DNA of 64,000 bases from JAUYIW01 sp043818555 (GTDB taxonomy: Bacteria > Patescibacteriota > Patescibacteriia > UBA9934): positions 1-64,000 of the forward strand of contig JBDRFP010000002.1 in the NCBI GenBank assembly GCA_043818555.1, read 5' to 3'. A program made the position numbers and the translations under genes. Positions 13,388-23,600 of this stretch are shown one piece after another; the first letter of the stretch is position 1; each line of letters starts with the position of its first letter. The notes under the pieces were generated by a model. It was not told the DNA's origin, ran no database searches, and saw nothing but the letters and a program-made list of their open reading frames with translations.

Positions 13388-15634
13388 ATGGATTCTGCAA
13401 ACGGCGCAAAGTCGCGCACAGTGATCCGCAGGCGCAAGGGTCAGGTACCCGCGCGCATTGCGATCGGAGAGGATGGCGAAAAAGAAACTCGCCACCGCCT
13501 GGAGTCAGGGACTAGCGATGAAACCATAACCGGGCGCGTCAGGCGCGCTGCTCTGCGCATGAGAAATTCAGTGCAGGGTTCGCGCGTGGTTGACTCAACC
13601 ATGAGACTCAGAACCGAACAGGTCGGCGTATTTGAGGATATTGCCAGGTATCTGGAAGATCACGCGCTGATCGCGGGCAAGGACTCGTTTTCAACCGGAT
13701 CGTACGGAAGAATTGTCCAGCCGCCTCGCACCGGCAAGACTGTTCTCATCGGAGAAACGGTTGCTGGCAGCGGTGCCACGGCTGTGGTGATTGTGCCAAC
13801 GACCACATTGGTCGATCAGGCCGCCAGCGACCTTCGCAAACACCTTCCTACGGTTCGAGTTGGTGTGTACTACGGCGAGGAGAAAAACCTCGTGCGTGGC
13901 GGGGTCATTGTGACCACCTACACGATCATGCAGCTTCGGCACAAAGAAGGCGCCGTACCAAAGGAAATCAGAGAAGCAACGCTCGTTTTCCTAGACGAAG
14001 CGCATCACTCCATGACCGTGGACAGGCAGGAGATGATCGAAAAAGCGTTTCACGCGACCGCAGTCCGCATTGCCCTTACGGCAACGCCGGATTACGACGA
14101 GCAACGAACGCTCGCCCAATTCTTCCCTACCCTCATTCACGAAATCACCCTACAGGAAGCTGTGGAGCTCAATCTGCTCTCAGAACTAAAGGTGTGGGTG
14201 GTGGAAGTCGATTCCAATGCATCGACAGTTAAGCTGGTTTCCGGCGACTTTGACACGGATGTACTTGGCGAAATTATGTCGACAGCGCCTTTTTTTGAGG
14301 CCTGCCGCATGTTCCGCTACGACACTGAAGAAAACGCAAGGAAGCCTACGCTTATCTGCTGTGCTAGTCGTCAGCAGGCATACGACTGCTTCAAGTTCCT
14401 GCTCGAGCACAGGCCCGCCAGATCGAAAAGGCCGGTTCTGATCCTAAGCGATACCAAAACGGAAATGCGCCGGAGTTACCTTGAAGATTTTGAGGCAGGG
14501 AGAATCGACACCATCATCAATGTTGGCGTGCTGATCGAAGGCTGGAATTCGCCTCACTGCAAGCTGATGGTCGACATGGCGCCTACCGTTTCGCTCGTTC
14601 GAGCCAAACAGAAGTTCTTCCGCGTGATGACCAGACATGATAGTGACATCGCGATGATCTACATGCTGATCCCGGCAAGGCTGCCGCAGATCCCAATCTT
14701 CCCGCAGGACTTGTTCGGGAAATCTGTGGAGATCCACGGGTTTGCAGAGCTGGAGCGCAAATTCGCGCGCCAGGCGCAAAAAGAGGAGCTCAAGCGTCTT
14801 CAACGACGGGCAAAGACTCCGATCGAAGAGGTCGCTGCCAAAACTCGCGTTCTGCTCGAGGCCTCTACGGGGCGACACAAGCTGAACCCGCGCGACACTG
14901 AACAGATTCGCAAAGTGATCAGAACCGGGGTCAAGCGAGGGCATTCGCTTCCATTCTTCAGCAGCTTCCGCCACATCTGGTTCAAGCACGACCTGTTTAC
15001 CGGCAAAGGCGAACAGCTAATGCGGTTCTGCGGCTATATCCCAAACGCGCGCGAGTATACGCACTTCATGCAGACGCTGTACCCGCACGATCTGGTTGTT
15101 ACGCTGCACTTGCGCCGCGACGAGGACAGGCCGTCTGACGCATCGTGTCGCTACGACGTAGAACACTTGTTGGGAGCAATCAACAGCCCTGAAGCGCAAA
15201 AGCCGGCCGCAAGATATGGCATGCCACTGGGCTGGCGAGCGCTGGGCGCAGATGAGCCACCGGAGGCGCCTGAAGAGCGTTTGGAGCTCAAGGAGAAGAT
15301 CGACATCACAATGGCGTTGGTCACAACTCCCTGGCTTCTCACAGAGCATCAACGGATGACGCTTTACATGCGATACGGTCTGGCTGACGGCGAAGAATGT
15401 AGCTGGTCGGAAATCGGCAATGCGTTGGGGATCCACACATATCGTGCGGAACGAGAGCATGACCTGGCTGTTGGAAGACTGTCGCGCATGTGGTTCTTCC
15501 TTGACCGGATCTACACATGGCCCGACTCACCAAAAGCGGTAACGCTCGCAAAGATCCAGCAGTACTACGACAGCGAGTCGGAAAACACGTATGAGGACAT
15601 GATGCGTCCTCCGTGGCATAGGAACTACTACTAG
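13388..15634 (+). CDS. SF2 helicase fused to a sigma-70 region-4-like domain
   Basis: This 748-aa protein starts at MDSANGAKSRTV, 6 nt after GGGGA; an ATG at 13334 lies upstream of the predicted transcript start. A basic N-terminus (1-75) precedes an SF2 helicase core: PPRTGKT Walker A (about 113), VIVPTTTLVDQA (Ia), LDEAHHS (about 203), LTATP (III), then GVLIEGWNSPHCKLMVDMAP (V) and KQKFFRVMTRH (VI). That layout is SSL2/XPB or type III restriction-like. The last 90 residues read LLTEHQRMTLYMRYGL..SWSEIGNALGIHTYRAEREHDLAVGRL, closely matching sigma-70 region 4 with its helix-turn-helix. It might couple promoter-like DNA recognition or RNA polymerase contact to DNA remodelling; this is inference. 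It has its own promoter and terminator. Confidence 0.82.
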   Translation: MDSANGAKSRTVIRRRKGQVPARIAIGEDGEKETRHRLESGTSDETITGRVRRAALRMRNSVQGSRVVDSTMRLRTEQVGVFEDIARYLEDHALIAGKDSFSTGSYGRIVQPPRTGKTVLIGETVAGSGATAVVIVPTTTLVDQAASDLRKHLPTVRVGVYYGEEKNLVRGGVIVTTYTIMQLRHKEGAVPKEIREATLVFLDEAHHSMTVDRQEMIEKAFHATAVRIALTATPDYDEQRTLAQFFPTLIHEITLQEAVELNLLSELKVWVVEVDSNASTVKLVSGDFDTDVLGEIMSTAPFFEACRMFRYDTEENARKPTLICCASRQQAYDCFKFLLEHRPARSKRPVLILSDTKTEMRRSYLEDFEAGRIDTIINVGVLIEGWNSPHCKLMVDMAPTVSLVRAKQKFFRVMTRHDSDIAMIYMLIPARLPQIPIFPQDLFGKSVEIHGFAELERKFARQAQKEELKRLQRRAKTPIEEVAAKTRVLLEASTGRHKLNPRDTEQIRKVIRTGVKRGHSLPFFSSFRHIWFKHDLFTGKGEQLMRFCGYIPNAREYTHFMQTLYPHDLVVTLHLRRDEDRPSDASCRYDVEHLLGAINSPEAQKPAARYGMPLGWRALGADEPPEAPEERLELKEKIDITMALVTTPWLLTEHQRMTLYMRYGLADGEECSWSEIGNALGIHTYRAEREHDLAVGRLSRMWFFLDRIYTWPDSPKAVTLAKIQQYYDSESENTYEDMMRPPWHRNYY

Positions 15635-15649
15635 GCCACAAGACCCTCG

Positions 15650-15683
15650 CCCGTTGCGACATAAGTCGCAGCGGGTTTTTTAT
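15650..15683 (+). terminator. Intrinsic terminator of the helicase gene
   Basis: CCCGTTGCGAC and GTCGCAGCGGG flank an ATAA loop and are followed by TTTTTTAT. Confidence 0.9.
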
Positions 15684-15693
15684 GTTGGGGGGG

Positions 15694-16090
15694 CGCGATA
15701 GTAAGTAGGCGAATACAATTTACCTTGAATTGGTTGAGTGATCGTTGTGTCACGCCGGTGATTGAGTGCTCGAGTGTTTAGCGCTTAAGTGCTTGGGTAA
15801 TCGGCAGTTATATTAGCGTCCAACATAATGACAGATCTGATGTAATTGTAATGTCGGACAGGTGAAGTTAGTGGCGGAGTCAGTGGTTGAGGTCAGTGGA
15901 CAAATAATGGCAAAAATATTTACCATTATACGACGATCGGAGTATAATGGTAAATATTTTATCGAGAAGGCCACCAGTATCCAGTGGTCGATGAACGGTG
16001 GACCGTCAACTATGAACCTTTGTTTTCCAATTTGTAATTTTGTAGCCTTTTGTAGGCTTGCGACAGCTTGCGCTCAAACAAAAAGCCCGC
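15694..16090. repeat. Long inverted repeat, right copy (IR-R)
   Basis: This is the inverted partner of 11228-11577. Its outer edge is the T-rich tail of the terminator of the DsbA-like gene, just as IR-L starts in the tail of the terminator at 11211-11238. No gene lies inside; short open frames here are chance. Confidence 0.85.
15915..15962. repeat. TATAAT-armed palindrome, copy 3
   Basis: The perfect arms ATATTTACCATTATAC / GTATAATGGTAAATAT (16 bp each) flank a 10-bp centre with CGATCG. It lies inside IR-R. Confidence 0.8.
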
Positions 16091-16110
16091 GAGTTTCCCC
16101 GCGAGCTCCT
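16078..16110 (-). terminator. Intrinsic terminator of the DsbA-like gene
   Basis: On the minus strand CTCGCGGG-GAAA-CTCGCGGGC is followed by TTTTTGTTTG. The pairing is imperfect but GC-rich, and the position fits. Confidence 0.65.
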
Positions 16111-16194
16111 TAATTCTGTAATTCGGTAAAGTTTGTCTGCCAATTGCCAGACTCGGGCGCAGCCTTCGTCTTCCTCAGGGCAGACCCTTAACTT

Positions 16195-16899
16195 CTATTC
16201 AACCAATTCCGATGCTACCAGCTCTGCCAAGGTCTCATACGGCACTGCGCCGGAAACCAGCATACCATTTACAAATGTTGCCGGAGTGCCTGTAACGCCA
16301 GCCATCATCGCACTTGCAATGTCGGCTTCAATGTCAGAGGCATACTTTAATTCATCCACACACGATGTAAAGTCACCACTATTTAGCCCTAAAGCTGTCG
16401 CCACCTGCGAGTAATACTCATCACCCATCTTTGACTGATTAGCAAATATCATATCTGCAAACTCCCAGAACTTACCCTGCTCTGCCGCGCATTCGCTCGC
16501 AAGCGCCGCCGGCCTGGCATTAGCGTGGAAGTTAAGCGGAAAGTGCCTGAACACAACCGCGACATCATCACCAAAATCTTCAACAATCTGCTCGACATTT
16601 GGGTGATGCGCCGCGCAGTACGGACATTCAAAATCCGAATACACAACCATCACCACCTTAGCGTTTTCAATATCTCCAAGAATATTTTCATCCGCAGTTA
16701 CCGCAGCGAGCATTGGCTGATCGTCAGCGCCCTCATTTTCAAATTCTCTTACAACTTCGTCGTCACCATCATCATTGCCAAGCGTAGGCAGTGAAAAATT
16801 TCCTCCAACCAGCACGGTGACGGCTACGCCGGCAACCAGGCCAAAGACAAAAACCATTTTTGGGTTTCCGTCAAAAAAACCTCTTTTTTGATCTTCCAT
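16195..16899 (-). CDS. Membrane-anchored DsbA-like thiol oxidoreductase
   Basis: This 234-aa protein has an N-terminal anchor (MVFVFGLVAGVAVTVLVGG, about residues 15-33), an acidic linker (residues 38-62) and a thioredoxin-fold DsbA domain. The active site is FECPYC (about residue 93), and the cis-Pro loop is GVTGTPATFVNG (about 204). It would act outside the membrane to form or reshuffle disulfides in exported proteins such as pilins. It lies directly downstream of lgt (4-nt gap), so the two exported-protein maturation genes form an operon. Its terminator lies at the edge of IR-R. Confidence 0.92.
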   Translation of the reverse strand: MEDQKRGFFDGNPKMVFVFGLVAGVAVTVLVGGNFSLPTLGNDDGDDEVVREFENEGADDQPMLAAVTADENILGDIENAKVVMVVYSDFECPYCAAHHPNVEQIVEDFGDDVAVVFRHFPLNFHANARPAALASECAAEQGKFWEFADMIFANQSKMGDEYYSQVATALGLNSGDFTSCVDELKYASDIEADIASAMMAGVTGTPATFVNGMLVSGAVPYETLAELVASELVE

Positions 16900-16903
16900 A
16901 TAA

Positions 16904-17647
16904 TTATTTACGGTTTTTTAGTTTGTAAATTGTAATAATCCCAAACGCTGCGAGTAAGATCGACAAATACTGTGCAGGCGTCAGACCGAGGTATCTTACA
17001 TCAAATGCGCGCAGGAAGTCCAGCCCAAATCGAACAATGCCGTACCAAAGTGCAAAAATCGCAATGTAGAGGCCTGTTTGGCGCTGTTTTCGCGCCAATA
17101 GCAGGAAGGTTATTGCCATGGCAAGGCCGTTAATCGACAAGTATAAGCCGTGGTCGTGGCGGATGATTCCATCCGGAAATTCAATGCCGAGCGGGAATGA
17201 AGTTTGCGTGCCAGGGTGGTCATGGATAAGGAAGCAGCCGATCCTGCCAATCCAGAGCCCTACCGGAAGGCCGAAAACCGCTGTGTCAGCATAGTCCCAA
17301 ACGCTTAATTTTTTTCTGCGAAGGTAAATTGCTCCGGCGATTACAACAGCTATGAACCCGCCATAAACCGACAGCCCTCCGTGCCAGATCATCAGGATCT
17401 CCGAAGGGTTGCCAAGATAATATCCGGGGTCGTAGAGCAGAATGTGCGCAAGCCGACCGCCGACAAGTCCTGCAAGCATTGCAATCGCGGCAAGGTCGTA
17501 CACTGCCACGATTTTTAGATTGCGACGACGCGCCATCCATCCTGCCGCAAGCGACCCTGCAACAAAGCCAAGCGCTACAAAAAAGCCCCACACATAAAGT
17601 GTAAGCGGACCAGCCTGGATCGATGTAAATTCAAAATATGGGATCAT
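16904..17647 (-). CDS. lgt: Prolipoprotein diacylglyceryl transferase
   Basis: This 247-aa membrane enzyme transfers diacylglycerol from phosphatidylglycerol to the lipobox Cys of prolipoproteins. Seven predicted segments are seen, with the family signatures HGGLSVYGGF (about residue 89) and the central GLWIGRIGCFLIHDHPG (Lgt signature with the essential Arg), plus a conserved C-terminal LRAFDVRYLGLTPAQYLS. Its start overlaps the stop of the upstream membrane-protein gene in an ATGA (17644-17647), and the DsbA-like gene follows after 4 nt, so this is a three-gene operon. Confidence 0.95.
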   Translation of the reverse strand: MIPYFEFTSIQAGPLTLYVWGFFVALGFVAGSLAAGWMARRRNLKIVAVYDLAAIAMLAGLVGGRLAHILLYDPGYYLGNPSEILMIWHGGLSVYGGFIAVVIAGAIYLRRKKLSVWDYADTAVFGLPVGLWIGRIGCFLIHDHPGTQTSFPLGIEFPDGIIRHDHGLYLSINGLAMAITFLLLARKQRQTGLYIAIFALWYGIVRFGLDFLRAFDVRYLGLTPAQYLSILLAAFGIITIYKLKNRK

Positions 17648-18285
17648 GCATCAATATATTTCGTGAACGATTTTCGATGCTTAATAATCAACGCCGAGCC
17701 AACAATGGCACCAAGCGTGTCGTAGACAATGTCGCGAGTAGTGTCGCCAGGCTGGCCTGCCTCGCCATATGCTGCAGACCCAAATACGGCATCGAGCGAC
17801 CATTCGCCAAGCTCAACAATAATCCCAAGAGCCAAAGTGATTACTATCAGCGCTGCCAGCACGCCAAACCCACTAGGCCCCGATTTACTATCTGACATAA
17901 CATATGCGAACGCATAAAGCGCCACTGCGGCAAGGGCTGAGCTTGAAAAATGCACAAACGAATCAAACCCAATGTCCCAACGATACGGCCCCATAGCTCC
18001 AATCCATGAAAGAATTGTGGCAATAACCAAAATGAATTCAATTGTCCCCAGCGCCTGTTCTTTGCCCCGGTCTCTCAAGCCTGGCACAAGCTCAAAAAAT
18101 AATTGCGGTAGAAACAAAAGAATCGCTGACAGAACAAACAAATACGCCAGCAACCACTCGAAATCATGGTCAATATCAATAACTCGAAAATAAAACAACG
18201 GCGCAGCAATAAGGAATAGCCAAAAGCAGGCGTGTACGGTACGTCGTGTTGGTAATTTTGATTTAAATAAACTCGGAAACGTCAT
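17644..18285 (-). CDS. YjdF/DUF2238-like membrane protein
   Basis: This 213-aa protein has six predicted membrane segments. Conserved-looking polar residues in and near the membrane are DIGFDSFVHFSSSALAA (D, H), IIVELGEWSLD (two Glu) and GDTTRDIVYDTLGAIVGS (D-x3-D). This pattern resembles the YjdF (DUF2238) group, whose role is unknown. It overlaps lgt by 4 nt and is probably cotranslated. An alternative is a VanZ-like protein. Confidence 0.65.
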   Translation of the reverse strand: MTFPSLFKSKLPTRRTVHACFWLFLIAAPLFYFRVIDIDHDFEWLLAYLFVLSAILLFLPQLFFELVPGLRDRGKEQALGTIEFILVIATILSWIGAMGPYRWDIGFDSFVHFSSSALAAVALYAFAYVMSDSKSGPSGFGVLAALIVITLALGIIVELGEWSLDAVFGSAAYGEAGQPGDTTRDIVYDTLGAIVGSALIIKHRKSFTKYIDA

Positions 18286-18324
18286 ATTAGCTCAGTTAGC
18301 TCCTTTAGCCCCACTAGCCCTCGC

Positions 18325-19776
18325 TTATTCCTCCTCCGCCTCCTGCGTATGCCAATTCGTAACTGACTGGTACGCGTGCGCTGCGTGCAAAATCTTGCCG
18401 TCACCCAAGTGAGCGCCCATAAATTGCATGCCGACCGGCAAATCATCCACAAATCCGCATGGCACCGAAATGGCAGGAATGCCGGCAATGTTTGCTGTGA
18501 CTGTAAAAATATCAGCCAAGTACATTGCAATCGGATCATTAAATTTCTCACCAATGTCCCAGGCTACTGTAGGCGATGTTGGGGCAAGCAAAACATCAAC
18601 CTTCTTGAGAACTTCCTGGATTTCGTCATGAATGGCAGTTCGGACAGCCTGTGCCTTTTTGTAATACGCGTCATAATAGCCGGCTGACAAAATATATGTT
18701 CCGAGCAAAATTCGGCGCTTCACCTCAGCGCCAAATCCTTCGCCGCGCGCATGAACATAGCTCTCCTGAAGTTTATCGGTTTGAGCTCGTGTGCCGTAGC
18801 GCAGGCCATCGAACCGACCCAAATTAGAGCTTGCCTCTGCTGGTTGAATAATATAATAGGTAGCGAGCGCATACTCAGTAAGCGGCAAGCTAACATCTAC
18901 AATTGTCGCTCCGTTCTCCTTTAAAACATCAATCGCATCTTCTACACACTTTCGCACGCCGTCGTCCATGCCCGGCACAAAGAACTCGCGCGGCACGCCA
19001 ATCGTCATACCTTCAATGTTTGACTCCATTAGCTCGGCAACAGTCTTATCCGGCAAATTAAGCGATGTCGCATCATATTCATCACCGCCTTCGATCACTT
19101 CCAGCAGAAGCGCAACATCTTCTGCGCTCCTGGCAATAGGACCGATCTGGTCCAGGCTGGACGCAAAAGCAATCAAACCGTTTCTAGATACTCTGCCGTA
19201 GGTAGGTTTTAACCCTGTAACTCCGCATAACGACGCAGGCTGACGAATCGATCCTCCTGTATCGCTTCCCAATGCTGCCGGTACCATACAGGCCGCCACC
19301 GCAGCTGCCGACCCACCGGAAGATCCTCCCGGAACCTTGGATAAGTTCCACGGATTTTTTGTTTTTTGCCAAAATGAGTTTTCAGTAGACGACCCCATTG
19401 CAAACTCGTCCATGTTTGTGCGACCAATAATAATCGCGCCGGCTTCGAGCAATCGATCAACTACTGTCGAATTGTACGCGGCCTTGTAGTTCTCAAGCAT
19501 TTTCGATCCTGCGCTCGCCGTGTGACCTTTGTATAAAATATTGTCCTTGATTGCAATTGGCACACCCGAGAGTCGCGGCATAGACTCGCCAGCGTCGCGA
19601 CGATCATCGATTGCCTGCGCAGCCGCACGCGCTTCATCTTCAAAAACCTCCAAAAACGCGCCAACCTTGCCGTCGAGCTTTTTTATGCGATCAAGATACA
19701 AATCAACTACGCGCACGGCTGTAACTTCACCGCTCGCAACCGCCTCTGCAATTTGTTTTACACTGTCGTATTCCAT
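18325..19776 (-). CDS. gatA: Asp-tRNA(Asn)/Glu-tRNA(Gln) amidotransferase subunit A
   Basis: This 483-aa protein is the amidase subunit that releases ammonia from glutamine to convert Glu-tRNA(Gln) and Asp-tRNA(Asn). The Ser-cisSer-Lys triad is visible: VPIAIKDNI (Lys, about residue 77), PGGSSGGSAAA (cis-Ser, about 150) and ALGSDTGGSIRQPAS (nucleophile Ser, about 176). Length is normal. gatC lies immediately upstream on the same strand; gatB is not in the window. The spacer between gatA and gatC (19777-19821) is a tandem TGACTTT-type repeat. Confidence 0.97.
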   Translation of the reverse strand: MEYDSVKQIAEAVASGEVTAVRVVDLYLDRIKKLDGKVGAFLEVFEDEARAAAQAIDDRRDAGESMPRLSGVPIAIKDNILYKGHTASAGSKMLENYKAAYNSTVVDRLLEAGAIIIGRTNMDEFAMGSSTENSFWQKTKNPWNLSKVPGGSSGGSAAAVAACMVPAALGSDTGGSIRQPASLCGVTGLKPTYGRVSRNGLIAFASSLDQIGPIARSAEDVALLLEVIEGGDEYDATSLNLPDKTVAELMESNIEGMTIGVPREFFVPGMDDGVRKCVEDAIDVLKENGATIVDVSLPLTEYALATYYIIQPAEASSNLGRFDGLRYGTRAQTDKLQESYVHARGEGFGAEVKRRILLGTYILSAGYYDAYYKKAQAVRTAIHDEIQEVLKKVDVLLAPTSPTVAWDIGEKFNDPIAMYLADIFTVTANIAGIPAISVPCGFVDDLPVGMQFMGAHLGDGKILHAAHAYQSVTNWHTQEAEEE

Positions 19777-19779
19777 AAT

Positions 19780-19826
19780 TTTACTTTTGACTTTCTGACT
19801 TTAGACTTTTTGACTTTCGACTTAAT
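19780..19826. repeat. Tandem GACTTT word repeat
   Basis: About five units of GACTTTNNN fill the gatC-gatA spacer and run up to the gatC stop. Similar tracts lie at 36935-36970 and 50655-50700. Confidence 0.75.
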
Positions 19827-20133
19827 GACTCTCATCCGGCATATCAAAAACCGCCGGCACCTCAAGCGCTCCACCCGTGCTCTTCGGGAACGCTTCCCTG
19901 CACGCCTCGCGGACGCCCTCGCTACATCCCGTGACTTCATCAGCTCGAAATACATTCACCTGATCGGTCAAATAAGCTTTCATGTCGACCTTTGATGTAT
20001 CGACTTCGTGTAGCTTGCTAACATAGGAAACGATTGACCCAAGTTGGTCAGGGAGTTCCGCTCGCTCCGAATCATTTAGATCAATAAGCGCGAGTTTTGA
20101 GATGTGATCAATGTCAAATTCGATTTGGGGCAT
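19822..20133 (-). CDS. gatC: Amidotransferase subunit C
   Basis: This 103-aa protein starts MPQIEFDIDHISKLALIDL, the GatC helix pair, with LGSIVSYVSKLHEVDTSKV and a C-terminal extended part that wraps around GatA (DQVNVFRADEV). It stabilises the GatA-GatB complex. It lies upstream of gatA with a repeat-filled gap of 45 nt. The C-terminal DMPDESH* runs into the repeat tract, so its last residues may be repeat-derived. Confidence 0.9.
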   Translation of the reverse strand: MPQIEFDIDHISKLALIDLNDSERAELPDQLGSIVSYVSKLHEVDTSKVDMKAYLTDQVNVFRADEVTGCSEGVREACREAFPKSTGGALEVPAVFDMPDESH

Positions 20134-20139
20134 AAATGT

Positions 20140-20216
20140 TATTGAGTTATTGAGTGGTTGAGTTATTGAGAGACTAAATCACTCAATCACTAAATCACTA
20201 AATAACTGTCGTTTCG
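20140..20216. repeat. GAGTTATTGAGT / ATCACTAAATC inverted word repeat
   Basis: Tandem GAGTTATTGAG words are followed by their complements (CACTCAATCACTAAATC), making a long, imperfect hairpin between ligA and gatC. Confidence 0.7.
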
Positions 20217-20222
20217 CATTAA

Positions 20223-22289
<2,067 letters not shown>

Positions 22290-22317
22290 TCAGATTTTTA
22301 ACCTCCTGAGGAGTTCC

Positions 22318-22460
22318 CACCCCTTAACCCTGAAGGTTTAACCCCTGGGGTTAAACGTTTAGCGTTAAACCCTGAGGGTTAAGAAGCCTAAACCGCCAAG
22401 GTTGGCCCACCCTACTCTTAATCAACGGCCAAAACCAGGGTTTAACCCTGAAGGTTTAAT
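22318..22460. repeat. TTAACCCTGAAGGTTTAA repeat cluster
   Basis: Several direct and inverted copies of AACCCTGAAGGTT/AACCCTGAGGGTT variants pair with each other. The same word recurs at 38850-38890, 39526-39562, 46157-46191 and 63246-63385. Confidence 0.8.
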
Positions 22461-22537
22461 TTGGAGATAAATATTTTCAAAAATAAATCCCCGACGTGAA
22501 TCGGGTACGGGCTGATCAAGAACGATCGCTGGCCTTT

Positions 22538-22666
22538 GTGGCCGATCGGGCAAAATGTGCAACATTTGTAAATCGTGACAATTGTGTAAACTTAGCAAAG
22601 ATCCTCTATTTTTATAAAATGAAGTGTTGTAGATTGTGGCCGATCGGGCAAAATGTGCAACACATG
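22538..22666. repeat. Direct repeat of a 27-bp GTGGCCGATCGGGCAAAATG block
   Basis: Near-identical blocks at about 22540-22566 and 22637-22663 end in TGCAACA. A related inverted pair, TCCAACATTGTTG and ATGTTGGACAAC, lies at about 22757-22798. No gene is visible in 22461-22800. Confidence 0.65.
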
Positions 22667-22804
22667 CAAAATAAATCCCCCGAAGTTAATCAGGAATGTG
22701 CTAATCACGAATGATCGCTGAGCTTGGCGATACCAACGCGGTGGATCGCTTACATGTCCAACATTGTTGCCGATCATATGTAATGTTGGACAACAATCGC
22801 ATTA

Positions 22805-22828
22805 TAAAACCGCCCCATCAGGAGCGGT
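22805..22828 (-). terminator. Intrinsic terminator
   Basis: On the minus strand ACCGCTCC-TGAT-GGGGCGGT is followed by TTTAT. It ends the gene at 22840-23142. Confidence 0.8.
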
Positions 22829-22839
22829 CAGCAGCGCCT

Positions 22840-23142
22840 TTACGACGCCATACGAGATTGAGCGCGCTTGGCCCATTCGTCCAGGCAGTCCTCGGCAAGA
22901 GCCAAATACCTGCCTGCTTCAACATCGCGCTCAACGATAGTGACTGTCTCCGGCATGGTGTTCATAATCGCCTTGCGGCGAACCACAGTAAGAACACCGA
23001 GTCTGCTGCGGAACGCCGGGCTTATGAGAACCTTTGCGACTCGTCCGCCAACATTTGCATACAGGACGAGCGCTTTCCTATTCGCATTCTGTGCCTGCAC
23101 CAGAGCGTAGTCAATGAATACGCATTTTGCTGAACTTTTCAT
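22840..23142 (-). CDS. 100-aa paralogous protein, copy B
   Basis: The start is MKSSAKCVFIDYALVQ, 5-6 nt after a GGAGG. The protein is alpha/beta with a strand-rich first half (KALVLYANVGGRVAKVLI) and a helical second half ending LDEWAKRAQSRMAS. It is clearly paralogous to 23289-23591: the shared features are MK.SAKC at the start, RKAI..TMPE(T/S)VT(I/V)V in the middle and LDEWA.R..SRMAS at the end. Family and function are not recognised. It has its own TTGACA promoter (23168-23196) and terminator. Confidence 0.7.
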   Translation of the reverse strand: MKSSAKCVFIDYALVQAQNANRKALVLYANVGGRVAKVLISPAFRSRLGVLTVVRRKAIMNTMPETVTIVERDVEAGRYLALAEDCLDEWAKRAQSRMAS

Positions 23143-23167
23143 TTTTACCTCCAGTAAACAAGAGTTA

Positions 23168-23196
23168 TGTATATTATGTTTTTTGAATTTTGTCAA
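23168..23196 (-). promoter_or_regulatory. Sigma-70 promoter (TTGACA-17-TATACA)
   Basis: The minus-strand -35 is 23196-23191 and the -10 is 23173-23168. It lies upstream of the paralogue at 22840. Confidence 0.7.
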
Positions 23197-23226
23197 CCTT
23201 TATGGCCCGAGCTCGGTCAAGATTGC

Positions 23227-23254
23227 AAAAAAATCCCCCGAACTTAGTCGGGGG
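23227..23254 (-). terminator. Intrinsic terminator
   Basis: On the minus strand TCCCCCGA-CTAAG-TTCGGGGGA is followed by TTTTTTT. Confidence 0.9.
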
Positions 23255-23288
23255 ACGCTCCACTCATGAGGACAGGTCAACGGCGCCT

Positions 23289-23591
23289 TTACGACGCCAT
23301 GCGGGATCGGGTGCGTTCGGCCCACTCGTCCAGGCTCGCGCCCGAAAGCGAGTAATGGATGCCGCGCCCCATGTGCCGAGCAACTACGGTTACACTTTCA
23401 GGCATGGTGTCCGCAATCGCCTTGCGAACGGCTGCATCCAACTCGCCAATTCGATGCCGGAAAGCGCTGCCAATATTCACCTTAGCAGCACACTCATGAA
23501 TTTCTATGTGAAGCACGAGATCGTTGCCGCTTGATCCCTTTACGATTACGCGCTCGAAAGCGACCAAATGACACTTTGCAGAACATTTCAT
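23289..23591 (-). CDS. 100-aa paralogous protein, copy A
   Basis: The start MKCSAKCHLVAF is preceded by AAGGGGG. The layout is the same as its neighbour at 22840-23142: a strand-rich first half (NDLVLHIEIHECAAKVNI) and a helical second half, with RKAIADTMPESVTVV and the shared LDEWAERTRSRMAS end. Tandem duplication is the simplest origin, but the copies have diverged widely, so both have probably been kept for some time. Its start lies 9 nt after the stop of a 50-aa ORF, so it is cotranscribed with it. A strong terminator follows. Confidence 0.7.
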   Translation of the reverse strand: MKCSAKCHLVAFERVIVKGSSGNDLVLHIEIHECAAKVNIGSAFRHRIGELDAAVRKAIADTMPESVTVVARHMGRGIHYSLSGASLDEWAERTRSRMAS

Positions 23592-23600
23592 ATTGCCCCC

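Noticed and set aside
22318..22460. CRISPR array
   Set aside because: The AACCCTGAAGG copies have irregular spacing, both orientations and no unique spacers. No cas gene is present.
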